The translations under genes and the position numbers were made by a program. A stretch of DNA of 64,000 nucleotides from Penium margaritaceum (Eukaryota; Streptophyta; Zygnematophyceae; Desmidiales; Peniaceae): NCBI GenBank assembly GCA_023375785.1, contig SZWC01003917.1:12627-76626 (forward strand). The letters run 5' to 3'. Below the pieces are notes generated by a model that did not search any database, was not told the DNA's origin, and saw only the letters and a program-made list of their open reading frames with translations. The number at the start of each line of letters is the position of its first letter. The first letter of the stretch is position 1. Shown in pieces: positions 39,245 to 52,917 of the stretch.

Positions 39245-39435
39245 AGACCACGCACGATGACCAACCAAAGGATGCATATGTCACTGACTACGGCCAAATA
39301 CGTCCACTATGTGTGGTCAACATTGACAACTCATAACACGAGTCACAAATGGTCAGAGGGAGAGACAATGGTTTGGGAAGCCTCTGTACTGACTAGAAAG
39401 GACAAAGAACTTCAATACGTAGTGGCACGGTGTGG
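39245..39435 (+). repeat. hybrid satellite monomer C/E
   Basis: Starts agaccacgcacgatgacc (C) and changes to E at gaccaaccaaag/gatgcatatg, near 39270. It produces a three-monomer unit (38864-39435, 572 bp). This one does not switch at the central box. Confidence 0.82.
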
Positions 39436-41332
39436 CTAATATGCACACCAAACAACCAAACTAGGCATATGTCACTGATCATGACCAGAGAATTTCAATA
39501 TGGGTGGTCAATGTTGACCAACCATAACACGAGGCACAAACGGTCAGGACAGGAAACAATGATATGGGAATATCGGTTCTCAACTACTAAGTACAACGAC
39601 TTTCAGTCAGTAGTAGCACGGTGTGGCTACCATGCACCATGACCGACCAAAGTAGGCATATGTGCTACCCTTGACCAAAGAAATCCGCTGTGTGTGGTCA
39701 ACGTTTACAATTCATAATACAAGTCACAAAAGGTAAGAGGGGGAAACAATGGATTGGGAACACCATGTATCACATAGCAAGCACAAGGGGCTTCAATACG
39801 TTGTGGCACGGTTTGGAGACCATGCACGATGACCAACCAGAGTAGGAATATGTCACTGACCATGACCAAATAATGCCACTAAGTGTGGTAAACTTTGACA
39901 ACTCACAACACGACTCACAAAGGGTTAGGGTGGAAGTTAGTGCTAGTTATTGACTAGCAAGTACATATACCTTTAATATGTAGTGGCACAATGTGGCTTC
40001 AATGCACAGTGACTAACCAAAGTATGCATACGTCACTGACCATGACGAACGAATTTCACTTCATGTGGTCAATGTTGAAAACGCATAACACGATTCACAA
40101 ATGTTCAGAGAGGAAAACAATGGGTTGAGAACATCAGTTATCAACAAGCATGTACAAAGACCTTCAACAAGCAGTGGCACGGTATGGCTAGCGTGCACAG
40201 TGACCAACCAGAGGATGCATACGTTGCTGACTACGGCCAAATACGTCCACTATGTGTGGTCAACATTGACAACTCATGACACGAGTCACAAATGGTCTGG
40301 GGGAGAGACAATAGTTTGGGAAGCCTATGTATTGAAAAGAAAGGACAAAGAACTTCAATACGTAGTGGCACGGTGTGGCTAATATGCACACCAAACAACC
40401 AAACTAGGCATATGTCACTGATCATGACCAGAGAATTTCAATATGGGTGGTCAACGTTGACCAACCATAACACGATTCCGAACGGTCAGGACAGGAAACA
40501 ATGCTATGGGAATATTGGTTGTCAATCACCAAGTTTAACGACTTTCAGTCAGTAGTAGCACGGTGTGGCTACCATGCACAATGTCTGACCAAAGTAGGCA
40601 TATGTATTGCCTTTGACCAAAGAAATCTGCTTTGTGTGGTCAACGTTTACAACTCATAACACGAGTCACAAATGGTCACAGGGAGAAACAATGGTTTGGG
40701 AACACCAGGTATAAAATAGCAAGCACAAGGGTCTTCAATTCGTTGTGGCACGGTGTGGAGACCATGCACGATGACCAACCAAAGTAGGCATATGTCACTG
40801 ACCATGACCAAATAATGACACTAAGTGTGGTTAACTTTGACAACTCACAACACGACTCACAAATGGTCAGGGTGGAAGGTAATGGCTTGTGAATAGTAGT
40901 TATCGACTAGCAAGTACAAATACCTTTACTATGTAGTGGCACAATGTGGCTTCAATGCAAAGTGACCAACCAAATTATGCATATGTCACTGACAATGACG
41001 AAAGAATTTCACTTCATGTGGTCAACGTTGAAAATGCATAACACGAGTCACAAATGGTCAAAGGGGAAAACAATGCATTTGGAACATCATTTATCAACTA
41101 GCAAGTACAAAGACCTTCAACAAGCAGTGGCACGGTATGGCTAGCGTGCACAGTGACCAACCAAAGGATGCATACGTAAATGACTACGACCGAATAAGTC
41201 CACTATGTGTGGTCAACATTGAATACTCATAACACGAGTCACAAATGGCTAGTGGGAGAGACAATGATTTAAGAAGCCTATGTATTGACTAGCAAGGACA
41301 AATAACTTCAATACGCAGTGGCACGGTGTGGC

Positions 41333-41522
41333 TAATATGCACACCAAACAACCAAACTAGGCATATGTCACTGATCATGACCAAAGAATTTCAATATGGG
41401 TGGTCAACGTTGACCAACCATAACACGAGTCACAAATGGCTAGTGGGAGAGACAATGATTTAAGAAGCCTATGTATTGACTAGCAAGGACAAATAACTTC
41501 AATACGCAGTGGCACGGTGTGG
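41333..41522 (+). repeat. hybrid satellite monomer A/E
   Basis: A up to taacacgagtcacaaatgg (41421-41440), then E (ctagtgggagagacaatg). The A/E junction creates an almost perfect 190-bp tandem duplication with the preceding E/A stretch. Confidence 0.88.
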
Positions 41523-44500
41523 CTAATATGCACACCAAACAACCAAACTAGGCATATGTCACTGATCATGACCAAAGAATTTCAATATGGGTGGTCAACG
41601 TTGACCAACCATAACACGAGTCACAAACGGTCAGGACAGGAAACAATGCTATGGGAATATCAGTTCTCAGCTACGAAGTATAACGACCTTCAGTCAGTAG
41701 TAGCACGGCGTGGCTACCATGCACAATGACCGACCAAAGTAGGCATATGTACTGCCTTTGACTAAAGAAATCCCCTGTGTGTGGTCAATGTTGACAACTC
41801 ATAATACGAGTCACAAATGGTCAGAGGGGGAAACAATGGTTTGGGAACACCAAGTATCAAATAGCAAGCACAAGGGGCTTCAATACGTTTTGGCACAGTG
41901 TGGAGATCATGCACGATGACCAACCAAAGTAAGCATATGTCACTGACCATGAGCAAAAAAAGTCACAAAGTGTGGTAAACTTTAACAACTCATAACACGA
42001 GTCACAAATGGTCAGGGTGGAAGGCAATGGTTTGTGCATACTATTTATCAAATAGCAAGTACACATACCTTCAATATGTAGTGGCACAATGTGGCTTCAA
42101 TGCACAGTGACCAACCAAAGTATGCATTTGTCACTAACCATGACCACAAAAGTTCACTTCATGTGGTCAACGTTGAAAACGCATAACACGAGTCACAAAT
42201 GGTCAGAGGGGAATACAATGGGTTGGGAACACTAGTAATCAACTAGCAAGTACAAAGACCTTCAACAAGCAGTGGCACGGTATGGCTAGCGTGCACAGTG
42301 ACCAACCAAAGGATGCATATGTCACTAACTCAACCGAACAAGTCCACTATGTGTGCTCAACATTGACAACTTATAACACGAATCACAAATGGTCAGAGGG
42401 AGAGACAATGATTTGGGAAGCCTATGTATTGACCAGAAAGGACAAAGAACTTCAATACGCAGTGGCACGGTGTGGCTTATGTGCACACCAAACAACCAAA
42501 CTAGGCATATGTCACTGATCATGACCAGATAATTTCAATGTGGGTGGTCAACGTTGACCAACCATAACACGACTCACAAACGGCCAAGAGAGGAAACAAT
42601 GCTATGGGAATATCGGTTCTCAACTACCAAGTACAACAACCTTCAGTCAGTAGTAGCACGGTGTGGCTACCATGCACAATGACCAACCAAAGTAGGCATA
42701 TGTACTGCCTTTGACCAAAGAATTCCGCTCTGTGTGGTCAACGTTTACAACTCATAATACGAGTCACCAATGGTCAGAGGGGGAAACAATGGTTTGGGAA
42801 CACCAAGTATCACATAGCAAGCACAAGGGGCTTCAATACGTTGTTGCACGGTGTGGAGACCATGCACGATGACCAACCAGAGTAGGCATATGTCGCTGAC
42901 CATGACCAAATAATGTCACTAAGTGTGGTAAACTTTGACAACTCATAACACGACTCACAAATGGTAAGGGTGGAAGATAATGGTTTGTGCATACTAGTTA
43001 TTGAATAGCAAGTACAAATACATTCAATATGTAGTGGCACAATGTGGCTTCAATGCACAGTGACCAACGAAAGTATGCATATGTCACTAACCATGACCAA
43101 AAAAGTCCACTTCATGTGGTCAACGTTGAAAACGCATAACACGAGTCACAAATGGTCAGAGGGAAAAACAATGGATTGGGAACACTAGTTATCAACTAGC
43201 AAGTACTAAGACCTTCAATAAGCAGTGGCAGGGTATGGCCAGCATGCACAGTGACCAACCAAAGGGATGCATACGTCACTGACTACGACCGAATAAGTCC
43301 ACTATGTGTGGTCAACATTGACAACTCATAACACGAGTCACAAATAGTCAGAGGGAGAGACAATGGTTTAAGAAGCATATGTGCTGACTAGAAAGTACAA
43401 AGAACTTCAATATGTTGTGGCACGGTGTGGCTAATATGCACACCAAACAACCAAACTAGGCATATGTCACTGATCATGACCACAGAATTTCAATATGGCT
43501 GGTCAATGTTGACCAACCATAACACGAGTCACAAACGGCCAGGAGAGGAAACAATGCTATGGGAATATCGGTTCTCAACTACCAAGTACAACGACCTTCA
43601 GTCAGTAGTAGCACGGTGTGACTACCCTGCACAACGACCGACCAAAACAGGCATATGTACTGCCTTTGACCAAAGAAATCCGCTCTGTGTGGTCAACGTT
43701 TACAACTCATAATACGAGTCACCAATTGTCAGAGGGGGAAACAATGGTCTGGGAACACCAAGTATCACATAGCAAGCACAAGGGGCTTCAATACGTTGTG
43801 GCACGGTGTGGAGACCATGCACGATGACCAACCAAAATAGGCATATGTCACTGACCATGAGAAAAAATGTCACTAAGTGTGGTAAACTTTGACAACTCAA
43901 AACAAGAGTCACAAATGGTCAGGGTGGAAGATAATGGTTTGTGCATGCTAGTTATTGACTAGCAAGTACAAATACCTTCAATATGTCGTGCCACAATGTG
44001 GCTTCAATGCACAGTGACCAACCAAAGTATGCATATGTCACTAACCATGAGGAACGAATTTCATTTCTTGTGGTCAACGTTGAAAACGCATAACACGAGT
44101 CACAAATGGTCAGAGGGGAAAACAATGGGTTGGGAACACTAGTTATCAACTAGCAAGTACAAACACCTTCAATAAGCAGTGGCACTGTATGGCTAGCGTG
44201 CACAGTGACCAACCAAAGGGATGCATACGTCACTGACTACGACCGAATAAGTCCACTAAGTGTGTTCAACATTGACAACTCATAACACCAGTCACAAATG
44301 GTCAGAGAGAGAGACAATGGTTTCAGAAGCATATGTATTGACTAGAAAGGACAAAGAACTTCAATACGTAGTGGCACGGTGTGGCTAATATGCACACCAA
44401 ACAACCAAATTAGGCATATGTCATTGATCATGGCCACATAATTTCAATATGGGTGGTCAATGTTGACCAACCATAACACGAGTCACAAACGGTCAGGAGA

Positions 44501-46291
44501 GGAAACAATGCTATGGGAATATCGGTTCTCAACTACCAAGTACAACGACCTTCAGTCAGTAGTAGCACGGTGTGACTACCATGCACAATGACCGACCAAA
44601 CTAGGCATATGTGCTGCCTTTGACCAAATAAATCCGCTGTGTGTGGTCAACGTTGACAACTCATAATACGAGTCACAAATGGTCAGAGGGGGAAAAATGG
44701 TTTGGGAACACCAAGTATCAAATAGCAAGCACAAGGGGCTTCAATACGCTGTGGCACGGTATGGAGACCATGCACGATGACCAACCAAAGTACGCATATG
44801 TCACTGATCATGCCCAAAGAATGTCACTAAGTGTGGTAAACTTTGACAACTCATAACACGAGTCACAAATGGTCAGGGTGGTAGATAATGATGTGTGAAT
44901 ACTAGGTATCAACTAGCAAGTACAAATACCTTCAATATGTAGTGGCACAATGTGGCTTCAATGCACAGTAGCCAACCAAAGTATGCATATGTCACTAACC
45001 ATGACCAACAATTTTCACTTCATGTGGTCAATGTTGAAAACGCATAACACGCGTCACAAATGGTCAGAGGGGAAAACAATGGGTTGGGAACACTAGTTAT
45101 CAACTAGCAAGTACAAAGACCTTCAACAAGCAGTGGCACCGTATGGCTTGCGTGCACAGTGACCAAGCAAAAGATGCATACATCACTGACTACGGCCGAA
45201 TACGTCCACTATGTGTGGTCAATATTGACAATTCATAACATGAGTCACAAATGGTCAGAGGGAGAGACAATGGGTTGGGAAACCTATGTATTGACTAGAA
45301 AAGACAAAGAACTTAAATACGTAGTGGCACGGTGTGGCTTATATGCACACCAAACAACCAAACTAGGCATATGTCACTGATCATGACCAGAGAATTTCAA
45401 TGTGGGTGGTCAACGTTGACCAACCATAACACGAGTCACAAACGGTCAGGATAGGAAACAATGCTATGGAAATATCGGTTCTCAACTACCAAGTACAACG
45501 ACTTTCAGTCAGTAGTAGCACGGTGTGGCTACCATGCACAATGACTGACCAAAGTAGGCATATGTACTGCCTTTGACCAAAGAAATCCGCTCTGTGTGGT
45601 CAACGTTTACAACTCATAATACGAGTCAAAAATGGTCAGAGGGGGGAACAATGGTCTGGGAACACAATGTATCACATAGCAAGCACAAGGGGCTTCAATA
45701 CGTTGTCGTAGGGTGTGGAGAACATGCACGATGACCAACCAAAGTAGGCATATGTCACTGACCATGACCAAATAATGTCACCAAGTGTGGTAAACTTTGA
45801 CAACACACAACACGACTCACAAATGGTCAGGGTGGAAGGAAATGGTTTGTGAATACTAGTTATCGACTAGCAAGTACAAATACCTTCAATATGTAGTGGC
45901 ACAATGTGGCTTCAATGCACAGTGACCAACCAAAGTATGCATATGTCACTGACCATGACGAACGAATTTCACTTCGTGTGGTAAACGTTGAAAACGCATA
46001 ACACGAGTCACAAATGGTCAGAGGGGAAAACAATGGATTGAGAACATCAGTTATCAACTAGCAAGTACAAAGACCTTCAACAAGCAGTGGCACGGTATGG
46101 CTAGCGTGCACAGTGACCAACCAAAGGATGCATATGTCACTGACTACGACCGAATAAGTCCACTATGTGTGGTCAACATTGACAACTCATAACACGAGTC
46201 ACAAATGGTCAGAGGGAGAGACAATGATTTGGGAAGCCTATGTATTGACTAGAAAGGACAAAGAACTTCAATACGTAGTGGCACGATGTGG

Positions 46292-48284
46292 CTTATATGC
46301 ACACTAAACAACCAAACTAGGCATATGTCACTGATCATGACTATAGAATTTCAATATGGGTGGTCAACGTTGACCAACCATAACACGAGTCACAAACGGT
46401 CAGGATAGGAAACAATGCTATGGGAATATTGGTTATCAGCTACCAAGTACAACGACATTCAATCAGTAGTAGCATGGTGTGGCTACCATGCACAATGACC
46501 TACCCAAGTAGGCATACATCACTGCTCATGACCAAAGAAGTTTAGTGTGTGTGGTCAACGTTCACAACTCATAATACAAGTAAAAAACGGGCAGAGGGAG
46601 AAACAATGGTTTGGGAATACTTGGTATGGACTAGCACGTACAAAGACCTTTGATAAGTGGTGGTACGGTGTGGCTACCATGCACAATGACCAACCAAAGT
46701 AATCTTGTATCACTGAATATCATAAAAAGAGTTTCACTGTGTGCTGTCAACTTTCCTTCTTACGGCTGGTCAATCGGAGCAATGGTTGAGAGGTTAATCA
46801 AGCTCGAAGATGCAAAATTCGAGATTTCGTCTGCGTTAAATTTTTATGAATGAACTAAAATTGTTATCATTAATACTTTTGAAAACTACCCTCTAATCTT
46901 ACACCCCCTTATTTTATTTCCTTTACCCATAGGAACCCTTATAATGTCATTTGGACATCATATGAACACAATGCGAGTTGGCTTAGTGCTTATAGAGTTA
47001 GATTCTGGAGCGATAGGTCCTAGGTTTCAATCCTTGTACGCGCAATATACAATAGGCTCGCGACCTGGGGGGGGGGGCGTGTTGTGATACCTCAAATCTA
47101 CCTTAGAGCCTAAGCCGTGGGGGGGTAGGGGGGTGTCATAATGCGGTCGCAAATCTGTCCTCCAGGTCGTCCACGGAACATCCCTCCAGGGGGGGTGTAA
47201 TGGAGTAATCTAGTGAAGGCACCTACGCGTAACAAATCAACAAAAACCGACCTGGTGTCAAAGGGAGAAACCTTTTGCTATATATTGACTAGCAAGTGAA
47301 AATACTTTCAACAAGTAGTGCAACGGTGTGGCTACCATGCACAATGACCAACCAGATTAGGCATGTGCCACTTACCATGACCAAACAATTTTACTATATG
47401 TGGTCAACGTTGAAAACCCATAATATGGCTCCCGAATTGTCAGAGGGGGAAACAATGGATTGGGAATACTAGATACCAACTACCAAGTACAACGAACTTC
47501 AATCATAGTAGCACGGTGTGGCTACCATGCACAATGACCGACCAAAGTAGGCATATGTACTGCCTTTGACCAAAAAAATTCCGCTGTGTGTGGAAATATT
47601 GGCAACTCATAATACGAGTCACAAATGATCAGAGGGGGAAAAAATGGTTTGGGAACACCAAGCATCACATAGCAAGCACAAGGGGCTTCAATACGTTGTG
47701 GCACGGTGTGGAGACCATGCACGATGACCAACCAAAGTAGGCATATGTCACTGACCATGACCAAATAATGCCACTAAGTGTGGTAAACTTTGACAACTCA
47801 CAACACGAGTCAAAAATGGTCAGGGTGGAAGATAATGGTTTGTGAAAGCTAGTTATCTACTAGCAAGTACAAATAACTTCAATATGTAGTGGCACAAGGT
47901 GGCTTCAAAGTACATTGACCAACCAATGTATGCATATGTCACTGACCATGACCAAACAATTTCACTTCATGTGCTCAACGTTGAAAACGCATAACACGAG
48001 CCACAAATGGTCAGAGGGGAAATAAATGGGCTGGGAACACTAGTTATCCACTAGCAAGTACAAAGACCTTCAACAAGCAGTGGTACGGTATGGCTAGCGT
48101 GCACAGTGACCAACCAAAGGATGCATATGTCACTGACTACGACCGAATAAGTCCACTATGTGTGGTCAACATTGACAACTCATAACACAAGTCAAAAATA
48201 ATAAGAAGGAGAGACAATGATTTGGGAAGCCTGTGTATTGACTAGAAAGGACAAAGAACTTCACTGCGCAGTGGCACGGTGTGG
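46292..48284 (+). repeat. extended higher-order repeat A-F-G[insert]G'-H-B-C-D-E (reference)
   Basis: A 46292-46482, F 46483-46673, G left part 46674-46751, insert 46752-47255, G right part 47256-47331, H 47332-47521, B 47522-47711, C 47712-47902, D 47903-48093, E 48094-48284. Total 1993 bp. Matching units are 6677-8685 (2009 bp) and 30198-32193 (1996 bp). Confidence 0.88.
46752..47255 (+). mobile_element. SINE-like insert, copy 5
   Basis: Full-length, 504 bp. The A box begins at 46979; the B box at 47023-47033 has the central G changed to C (ggtttcaatcc). GTCGCAAATC at 47146-47155 is the 10-mer shared with the 18-bp minisatellite unit. The first G tract is shortened and followed directly by cgtgttgtg. 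Confidence 0.7.
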
Positions 48285-49697
48285 CTTATATGCACACCAA
48301 ACAACCAAACTAGGCTTATGTCACTGCTCATGACCAGAGAATTTCAATATGGGTGGTCAACGTTGACCAACCATAACACGAGTCTCAATCAGTCAGGAGA
48401 GGAAACAATGCTATGGGAATATCGGTTCTCAACTACCAAGTACAACGACCTTCAGTCAGTAGTAGCACGGTGTGGCTACCATGCACAATGACCGACCAAA
48501 GTAGGTATATGTACTGCCTTTGACCAAAGCAATCCGCTCTGTGTGGTCAACGTTTACAACTCATAATACGAGTCACCAATGGTCAGAGGGGGAAACAATG
48601 GTTTGGGAACACCAAGTATCACATAGCAAGCACAAGGGGCTTCAATACGTTGTGGCACAGTGTGGAGACCATGCACGATGACCAACCAAAGTAGGCATAT
48701 GTCACTGACCATGAGCAAATAATGTCACTAAGTGTGGTAAACTTTGACAACTCATAACACGAGTCACAAATGGTCAGGGTGGAAGATAATGGTCTGTGCA
48801 TACTAGTTATCGACTACAAAGTACAAATACCTTCAATATGTAGTGGCACAATGTGGCTTCAATGCACTGAAACCAACAACAGTATGCACATGTCACTAAC
48901 CATGACCAACAATTTTCACCTCATGTGGTCAACGTTGAAAATACATAACACGAGTCACAAATGGTCATATGGGAAAACAATGGGTTGGAAACACTAGTTA
49001 TCAACTAGCAAGTACAAAGACCTTCAACAAGAAGTGGCACCATATGGCTAGCGTGCACTGTGACCAACCAAAGGATACATACGTCAATGGCTACGGCCAA
49101 ATACGTCCACTGTGTGTGGTCAACATTGACAACTCATAACACGAGTCACAAATGGTCAGAGTGAGAGACAATGGTTTGGGAAGCCTATGTATTGACTAGA
49201 AAGGAAAAAGAACTTCAATGCGTAGTTGCACGGTGTGTCTAATATGCACACCAAACAACCAAACTAGGCATATTTCACTGATCATGACCACGGAATTTCA
49301 ATATGGGTGGTCAATGTTGACCAACCATAACACGAGTCACGAACGGTAAGGAGAGGAAACAATGCTATGGGAATATCGGTTATCAACTACCAAGTACAAC
49401 GACCTTCAGTCAGTAGTAGCACGGTGTGGCTACCATGCACAATGACCTACCCAAGTAGGCATACATCACTGCTCATGACCAAAGAAGTTTAGTGTGTGTG
49501 GTCAACGTTCACAACTCATAATACAAGGTAAAAATGGGCAGAGGGAGAAACAATGGTTTGGGAATACTTGGTATCGACTAGCAAGTACAAACACCTTCGA
49601 TAAGTGGTGGCATGGTGTGGCTACCATGCAAAATGACCAACGAAAGTATAATTGTATCACTGATTATCATAAAAGAGTTTCAATGTGTGTTGTAAAC
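47256..49697 (+). repeat. satellite block
   Basis: G'-H-B-C-D-E completes the extended unit, then a five-mer from 48285 and A-F-G from 49240 leading to insert copy 6. Confidence 0.92.
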
Positions 49698-50022
49698 TTT
49701 CCTTCTTACAGCTGGTCAGTCGGAGCAATGGTTGATAGGTTAATCAAGCTCGAAGTTGCAAAATTCGAAATTTTGTCTGCGTTAAATTTTTATGAATAGA
49801 CTAAATTTGTTATCATTCATAGTTTTGAAAACTACCCTCTAATCTTACACCCCCTTATTTTATGCCCTTTACCCATAGGAACCCTTATAATGTCATTTGG
49901 ACATCATATGAACACCATGCGAGTTGGCTTAGTGCTTATAGAGTTAGATTCTGGAGCGATAGGTCCTAGGTTTGAATCCTCGTACGCGCAATATACAATA
50001 GGCTCGCGACCTGGGGGGGGGG
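49698..50022 (+). mobile_element. SINE-like insert, copy 6, cut by a gap
   Basis: Left part including A box (from 49925) and B box (49969-49979), ending in the first G tract where the gap begins. Long G runs commonly stop sequencing, which probably explains the gap position. Confidence 0.7.
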
Positions 50023-50601
50023 NNNNNNNNNNNNNNNNNNNNNNNNNNNNNNNNNNNNNNNNNNNNNNNNNNNNNNNNNNNNNNNNNNNNNNNNNNNNNN
50101 NNNNNNNNNNNNNNNNNNNNNNNNNNNNNNNNNNNNNNNNNNNNNNNNNNNNNNNNNNNNNNNNNNNNNNNNNNNNNNNNNNNNNNNNNNNNNNNNNNNN
50201 NNNNNNNNNNNNNNNNNNNNNNNNNNNNNNNNNNNNNNNNNNNNNNNNNNNNNNNNNNNNNNNNNNNNNNNNNNNNNNNNNNNNNNNNNNNNNNNNNNNN
50301 NNNNNNNNNNNNNNNNNNNNNNNNNNNNNNNNNNNNNNNNNNNNNNNNNNNNNNNNNNNNNNNNNNNNNNNNNNNNNNNNNNNNNNNNNNNNNNNNNNNN
50401 NNNNNNNNNNNNNNNNNNNNNNNNNNNNNNNNNNNNNNNNNNNNNNNNNNNNNNNNNNNNNNNNNNNNNNNNNNNNNNNNNNNNNNNNNNNNNNNNNNNN
50501 NNNNNNNNNNNNNNNNNNNNNNNNNNNNNNNNNNNNNNNNNNNNNNNNNNNNNNNNNNNNNNNNNNNNNNNNNNNNNNNNNNNNNNNNNNNNNNNNNNNN
50601 N
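50023..50601. other. assembly gap, 579 N
   Basis: Starts in the insert G tract and ends near the 3' end of an H monomer (ttcagtcagtagtagcac). From the 1994-bp extended unit the missing DNA should be about 420 bp. Confidence 0.95.
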
Positions 50602-51961
50602 TTCAGTCAGTAGTAGCACGGTGTGGCTACCATGCACAATGACCGACCAAAGTAGGCATATGTACTGCCTTTGACCAAAGAAATCCGCTCTATGTGGTCA
50701 GCATTTACAACTCATAATACGAGTCACCAAAGGTCATAGGGGGGAAACAATGGTCTGGGAACACCAAGTATCACATATCAAGCACAAGGGGCTTCAATAC
50801 GTTGTGGCACGGTGTGGAGACCATGCACGATGACAAACCAAAGTAGGCATATGTCACTGACCATGAGCAAATAATGTCACTAAGTGTGGTAAACTTTGAC
50901 AACTCATAACACGAGTCACAAATGGTCAGGGTGGAAGATAATGGTTTGTGCATACTAGTTATTGACTAGCAGTTACAAATACCTTCAATATGCATTGGCA
51001 CAATGTGGCTTCAATGCGCAGTGACCAACCAAAGTATGCAAATGTCACTAACCATGACCAACAAATTTAAATTCATGTGGTCAACGTTGAAAACGCGTAA
51101 CACGAGTCACAAATGGTCAGATGGGACAACAATGGGTTGGGAACACTAGTTATGAACTAGCAAGTACAAAGACCTTCAACAAGCAGTGGCACCGTATGGC
51201 TAGCGTACACAGTGACCAACCAAAGGATGCATACGTCACTGACTACGGCCGAATAAGTCCACTATGTGTGGTCAACATTGACAACTCATAACAAGAGTCA
51301 CACATGGTCAGAGGGAGAGACAGTGGTTTGTGAAGCCTATGTATTGACTAGAAAGGACAAAGAACTTCAATACATAGTGGCACGGTGTGGCTAATATGCA
51401 CACCAAACAACCAAACTAAGCATATGTCACTGATCATGACCAGAGAATTTCAATATGGGTGGTCAACGTTGACCAACCATAACACGAGTCACAAACGGTC
51501 CGGACAGGAAACAATGATATGGGAATATTGGTTCTCAACTACCAAGTACAAAGACTTTCAGTCTGTAGTAGCACGGTGTGTCTACCATGCACAATGGCCG
51601 ACCAAAGAAGGGATATGTACTGCCTTTGACCAAAGAAATCCGCTGTGTGTGGTCAACGTTTACAACTCATAATACAAGTCTCAAATGGTCACAGGGGACA
51701 ACATGGTTTGGGAACACCATGTATCACATAGAAAGCACAAGGGGCTTCAATACGTTGTGGCACGGTGTGGAGACCATGCACGATGACCAACCAAAGTATG
51801 CATATGTCATTGACCATGATCAAATAATGTCACTAAGTGTGGTAAACTTTGACAACTCACAACACGACTCACAAATGGTCAGGGTGGAAAGTAATGGTTT
51901 GTGAATACTAGTTATCGACTAGCAAGTACAAATACCTTTAATATGTAGTGGCACAATGTGG

Positions 51962-52152
51962 CTTCAATGCACAGTGACCAACCAAAGTATGCATATGTCA
52001 CTGACCATGACGAACGAATTTTACTTCATGTGGTCAACGTTGAAAACGCATAACACGAGTCACAAATGGTCAGGGTGGAAAGTAATGGTTTGTGAATACT
52101 AGTTATCGACTAGCAAGTACAAATACCTTTAATATGTAGTGGCACAATGTGG
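51962..52152 (+). repeat. hybrid satellite monomer D/C
   Basis: D up to taacacgagtcacaaatgg (52051-52073), then C (tcagggtggaaagtaatgg). It makes a nearly perfect 191-bp tandem duplication with the preceding C-D sequence. Confidence 0.88.
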
Positions 52153-52726
52153 CTTCAATGCACAGTGACCAACCAAAGTATGCATATGTCACTGACCATG
52201 ACGAACGAATTTTACTTCATGTGGTCAACGTTGAAAACGCATAACACGAGTCTCAAATGGTCAGAGGGGAAAACAATGGGTTGAGAACATCGGTTAGCAA
52301 CTAGCAAGTACAAAGACCTTCAACAAGCAATGGCACGGTATGGCTAGCATGCACAGTGACCAACCAAAGGGATGCATACGGCACTGACTACGACCGAATA
52401 ATTCCACTATGTGTGGTCAACATTGACAACTCATAACACGAGTCACAAATGGTCAGAGGGAGAGACAATGATTTGGGAAGCCTATGTACTGACTAGAAAG
52501 GACAAAGAACTTCAATACGCAGTGGCACGGTGTGGCTTATATGCACACCAAACAACCAAACTAGGCATATCTCACTGATGATGAACAGAGAATTTCAATA
52601 TGGGTGGTCAACGTTGACCAACCATAACACGAGTCACAAACGGTCAGGATAGGAAACAATGCTATGGGAATTTCGGTTCTCAACTACCATGTACAACAAC
52701 CTTTAGTCAGTAGTCGCACGCTGTGG

Positions 52727-52917
52727 CTACCATGCACAATGACCGACCCAAGTAGGCATACATAACTACGCATGACCAAAGAAGTTTTGTGTGTGTGGTA
52801 AACGCTTACAACTCATAATACGAGTCACCAATGGTCAGAGGGGGAAACAATGGTTTGGGAACACCAAGTATCACATAGCAAGTACAAGGGGTTTCAACAC
52901 GTTGTGGCACGGTGTGG
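52727..52917 (+). repeat. hybrid satellite monomer F/B
   Basis: First half type F (cccaagtaggcatacat, aagaagtttt), second half type B (ggtcagagggggaaacaatgg), switching at the box near 52817-52838. The exchange removes the insert-bearing G and H monomers from this unit. Confidence 0.85.

Larger units (their letters stand above)
35138..46751 (+). repeat. satellite block, longest uninterrupted run
   Basis: A starts at 35623, 36957, 37909, 38864, 39436, 40379, 41333, 41523, 42476, 43431, 44384, 45338 and 46292. Intervals of 943-955 bp are regular five-mers. The 1334-bp (seven monomers), 572-bp (three) and 190-bp (one) intervals mark hybrid monomers. No gene or foreign insertion is seen. Confidence 0.94.
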
